Shown here: positions 6,402 through 8,441 of the stretch, piece by piece
Position numbering within the stretch: the first letter of the stretch is position 1
How the letters are laid out: each line of letters begins with the position of its first letter
NCBI GenBank assembly: GCA_030731685.1
Contig: JANQTO010000438.1
Location: 1-8,441 of the forward strand
From: Nonlabens sp.
GTDB taxonomy: Bacteria > Bacteroidota > Bacteroidia > Flavobacteriales > Flavobacteriaceae
Direction of reading: 5' to 3'
Length of the DNA stretch: 8,441 nucleotides
Notes under the pieces: model-generated
What the model was told of the DNA's origin: nothing
Databases searched by the model: none
What the model saw: only the letters and a program-made list of their open reading frames with translations
Made by a program: the position numbers and the translations under genes

Positions 6402-7446
6402 AATAATAAGCGTGGCGACGCAAACACCGCAATTTTACAAGGAAACCAAAGATATTTTGCCCTTTGTAGAAACTTGGCTGGCAGACCAAGACGAGCGCTT
6501 GCGACGCAAAACACTCAAAATTTTTGAAGGTGCTGCTGTTGATAAGCGTTATTCCATTATGGACCCGATTGAGGTTTTTACGCGTACAAGTTTTGAGGAC
6601 CGTAACGATATCTATACGAGAGAAGTGGTGCCGCTTGCGCAGCAAGCCATCGAAAAAGCGCTTGTAAAAGCAGCGTGGAAAGCACAAGACTTAGACTATA
6701 TCATTACCGTGAGTTGCACAGGAATTATGATTCCTTCCATAGATGCATATCTTATCAATAGCATGGGAATGCGCCAAGATATTGTGCGCTTACCTGTTAC
6801 CGAGATGGGTTGCGTTGCAGGAATATCGGGTCTTATTTATGCAAGTAATTTTTTAAAGGCAAATCCAGGTAAAAAAGCTGCTGTGCTTGCGGTAGAAGCT
6901 CCTACGGCAACCTTTCAGCTTAATGATTACAGTATGGCAAATATGGTGAGTGCTGCCATTTTTGGCGATGGTTGTGCCTGTGTACTGCTTTCTAGTGATG
7001 AAAACGACAATGGCCCAGAAGTGCTGGGTCACGAGATGTACCATTTTCCAGACGCGACGCACATGATGGGTTTTGACTTGGTGAATTCTGGATTAAAAAT
7101 GGTGCTAGACAAAGAAGTTCCAGAGACCATTGCTGCTCATTTTCCTGCGATTATCCATCCGTTTTTGGAGAAAATGGGTTTCACAATAAAAGATGTAGAC
7201 CACTTGATATTTCATCCAGGTGGCAAGAAAATAGTGCAGACAGTAGAAGCGTTATTTAGCGAACTAGGCAAAAATATAGACGACACTAAAGAAGTGTTGC
7301 GCTTATATGGAAACATGAGTAGTGCGACCGTACTCTTTGTTTTAGAGCGATTTATGAACCGTGATGATGTGAAAAAGGGCGATAAAGGACTGATGCTTAG
7401 TTTTGGCCCAGGATTTACAGCCCAACGTATTTTAATTCAATGGTAA
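6391..7446 (+). CDS. Type III polyketide synthase (chalcone/stilbene synthase superfamily)
   Basis: This 351-residue homodimeric-type ketosynthase is full length for bacterial type III polyketide synthases. The catalytic triad is intact: C141 in VTEMGCVAG, H275 in LIFHPGGKKI, and N308 in LYGNMSSATV. The SFGPGFT loop (337-343) matches the family GFGPG signature, and VSCTGIMIPSIDAYL (107-121) is the usual bacterial form of the dimer-interface strand. It loads an acyl starter from CoA or ACP onto the Cys, extends it with malonyl-CoA, and cyclises the chain into a resorcinol, pyrone or phloroglucinol. The starter and fold cannot be read from the sequence. The presence of reductase and dehydratase genes immediately downstream argues for a fatty-acyl-like starter rather than a pure acetate product such as phloroglucinol. 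Its ATG overlaps the methyltransferase stop by 11 bases, and its own stop overlaps the next gene by 7. Confidence 0.95.
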   Translation: MSVKIISVATQTPQFYKETKDILPFVETWLADQDERLRRKTLKIFEGAAVDKRYSIMDPIEVFTRTSFEDRNDIYTREVVPLAQQAIEKALVKAAWKAQDLDYIITVSCTGIMIPSIDAYLINSMGMRQDIVRLPVTEMGCVAGISGLIYASNFLKANPGKKAAVLAVEAPTATFQLNDYSMANMVSAAIFGDGCACVLLSSDENDNGPEVLGHEMYHFPDATHMMGFDLVNSGLKMVLDKEVPETIAAHFPAIIHPFLEKMGFTIKDVDHLIFHPGGKKIVQTVEALFSELGKNIDDTKEVLRLYGNMSSATVLFVLERFMNRDDVKKGDKGLMLSFGPGFTAQRILIQW

Positions 7447-8222
7447 CAAACGATTTACAAGGAAAAACGGCACTTATACTAGGCGGCAGTAGCGGTCTAG
7501 GATTTGCAAGTGCTCAAAAACTAGCAAACCACGGCATGCGCCTTATCATTATCTATCGTGCATCACGTATAATGGCGGGAGAGATTACTGAGCGTTTTCA
7601 ATCTTTATCAAATCCAGAAACACATCTAACCATAAATGCAGACGCTACAACCACGGCCAAAATACCGCAACTCATTGAGCAATTAGTTACATTTCTTGGT
7701 GAAGACAAAATAACGATGCTCTTGCACAGCATTTCAAAAGGTAATTTAAGACCACTTACGGGTGATAATCCACTGACAACGCAAGATTTTGAACAGACCG
7801 CATCGTCCATGGGTATAAGTTTATACACGTGGTTTCAATCGCTTACGACCGCTCAGTTACTAGAGAAAGATGCACGTATTCTTGCTTTTACCAGTGAAGG
7901 CGGCACCAAACCTATGCCAGGTTATGCAGCGGTTAGTGTGGCAAAAGCGGCGCTGGAAGCGACCATGCGCAGTATTGCTTTGGAATATGGCAGCACAGGA
8001 CTCACTGCAAATTGTATTCAGGCAGGCGTTACAGATACTTCAAGTCTAAGGCATATTCCCGGCGTTGAAGAATTGCTCGCTCGCAGCTTGGAACGCAACC
8101 CCACAAACCGACTGACCACGCCGCAAGACGTGGCAAACGTGGTCTATTTGATGTGCCGTCCCGAAGCTTCTTTTATTAATGGAACCATCATCAAAGTTGA
8201 CGGTGGTGAAAGCCTTATGTAA
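7440..8222 (+). CDS. Short-chain dehydrogenase/reductase, enoyl-ACP reductase-like
   Basis: This 260-residue SDR has the nucleotide-binding loop GGSSGLG (15-21), a substrate-loop segment HSISKGNLRPL (96-106), and active-site residues S152, Y162 and K169 in GYAAVSVAKAALEA. Tyr and Lys are separated by six residues, as in the enoyl-ACP reductases FabI and FabL, not by three as in ordinary ketoreductases. The sequence AKAALEATMRSIALEYG closely follows FabI/FabL, and the C-terminus FINGTIIKVDGGESLM is the normal SDR end. It therefore probably reduces an enoyl-thioester using NAD(P)H, acting with the dehydratase encoded next. The glycine-rich loop is of classical SDR form rather than the spread FabI form, making FabL-like the better comparison. 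Its ATG overlaps the synthase stop by 7 bases. A ketoreductase role is not excluded. Confidence 0.87.
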   Translation: MVTNDLQGKTALILGGSSGLGFASAQKLANHGMRLIIIYRASRIMAGEITERFQSLSNPETHLTINADATTTAKIPQLIEQLVTFLGEDKITMLLHSISKGNLRPLTGDNPLTTQDFEQTASSMGISLYTWFQSLTTAQLLEKDARILAFTSEGGTKPMPGYAAVSVAKAALEATMRSIALEYGSTGLTANCIQAGVTDTSSLRHIPGVEELLARSLERNPTNRLTTPQDVANVVYLMCRPEASFINGTIIKVDGGESLM

Positions 8223-8224
8223 CT

Positions 8225-8441
8225 ATGTTATTTGATGAACTTGATAAAATAGTAGCAAACCTGCCATATGGCGACGGCTTTAAGTTCGTCCACAAATTGC
8301 TGGAAGTAAATAAAGAAAGTGTGATAGGTGTGTACCGCTTTCGCGAAAGCGAACCCTTTTACAAACATAATTTCAAGGACAATCCTGTTACGCCTGGAGT
8401 CATACTTATTGAATGTATGGCGCAAATAAGTCTGGCGTGTT
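8225..8441 (+). CDS. FabA/FabZ-like 3-hydroxyacyl-ACP dehydratase, 5' part only
   Basis: The reading frame opens at the ATG two bases after the SDR stop and runs 72 codons to the window edge (MLFDELDKIVANLPYGDGFK at the start). It has the hot-dog dehydratase active site: H48 in EPFYKHNFKDNPVTPGV and E63 in ILIECMAQ match the catalytic His and acidic residue of FabZ. One extra residue lies between the His and the PGV turn compared with the usual GHFPGxPxxPGV. It should remove water from a 3-hydroxyacyl-ACP, giving the enoyl substrate for the preceding reductase. The normal family length is about 140-150 residues, so roughly half is missing. Palindrome copy 4 encodes R-F-R-E-S (38-42), just before the active site, where FabZ proteins usually have a variable strand. 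Confidence 0.85.
   Translation, partial: MLFDELDKIVANLPYGDGFKFVHKLLEVNKESVIGVYRFRESEPFYKHNFKDNPVTPGVILIECMAQISLAC
8336..8351. repeat. 16-bp perfect palindrome, copy 4 (inside the dehydratase gene)
   Basis: CGCTTTCGCGAAAGCG starts on a codon boundary and encodes R-F-R-E-S plus the first base of E43, in the same frame as copy 3. It sits six codons upstream of the catalytic His codon. Confidence 0.9.

Noticed and set aside
6304..6687. A 127-codon minus-strand open frame across the methyltransferase/synthase junction
   Set aside because: It is antisense to two well-supported overlapping genes and shows no protein-family features.
6391..7446. Synthase as a FabH/KAS III or DarB-type ketosynthase (dialkylresorcinol/flexirubin cluster)
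   Set aside because: The Cys-His-Asn triad sits in type III synthase contexts, with the FGPG loop near the C-terminus. The gene order also differs from flexirubin-type clusters.
250..8351. The four palindromes as a CRISPR array or an insertion-sequence remnant
   Set aside because: The copies are kilobases apart, have no regular spacers, no shared long flanks and no transposase gene nearby.

Overview
The window looks like a chromosomal segment from a marine-type flavobacterium (Bacteroidota, probably Flavobacteriaceae). Four things point there: a short SUI1/eIF1-like protein of the Bacteroidota type, a single-chain alpha/beta-fused E1 of a 2-oxo acid dehydrogenase, AT-rich spacers with TAnnTTTG (Bacteroidota -7) elements, and almost no Shine-Dalgarno sequences. 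No genus can be assigned from the sequence alone. There are no tRNA or rRNA genes, no CRISPR array and no insertion sequence, and no gene-free stretch exceeds about 100 bases.

Left third, minus strand (1-2016): the 5' part of a SUI1-family translation factor gene (cut by the window edge), a 2-oxoglutarate/Fe(II) dioxygenase of the isopenicillin N synthase-like class, and a secreted or membrane PAP2 phosphatase. Transcription runs right to left from a short divergent promoter region (about 2029-2124). The PAP2 and dioxygenase genes lie 18 bases apart and probably share a transcript.

Centre, plus strand (2125-4552): a fused E1 alpha-beta 2-oxo acid dehydrogenase, probably of the branched-chain type, followed by a small two-span membrane protein of unknown function.

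Right half, plus strand (4580-8441, continuing past the edge): a tightly packed biosynthetic operon. Its order is FAD-dependent oxidoreductase, SAM methyltransferase, type III polyketide synthase, a short-chain reductase with the active-site spacing of enoyl-ACP reductases, and a FabA/FabZ-like hydroxyacyl-ACP dehydratase (cut by the edge). Neighbouring genes overlap by 8, 11 and 7 bases, then are separated by 2, which suggests translational coupling. The likely logic is that the reductase and dehydratase, perhaps with a ketosynthase and ACP just outside the window, build or reduce an acyl starter. The type III synthase would extend it with malonyl units into a resorcinol, pyrone or phloroglucinol-type ring, and the methyltransferase and flavoenzyme would decorate it. 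The product is not known to me, and this is the best candidate for an undescribed system here.

A second layer runs across the window: four perfect copies of the 16-base palindrome CGCTTTCGCGAAAGCG (250, 3066, 6024, 8336). One is intergenic and three lie inside genes, in two different reading frames, so the conserved element appears to be DNA rather than protein.
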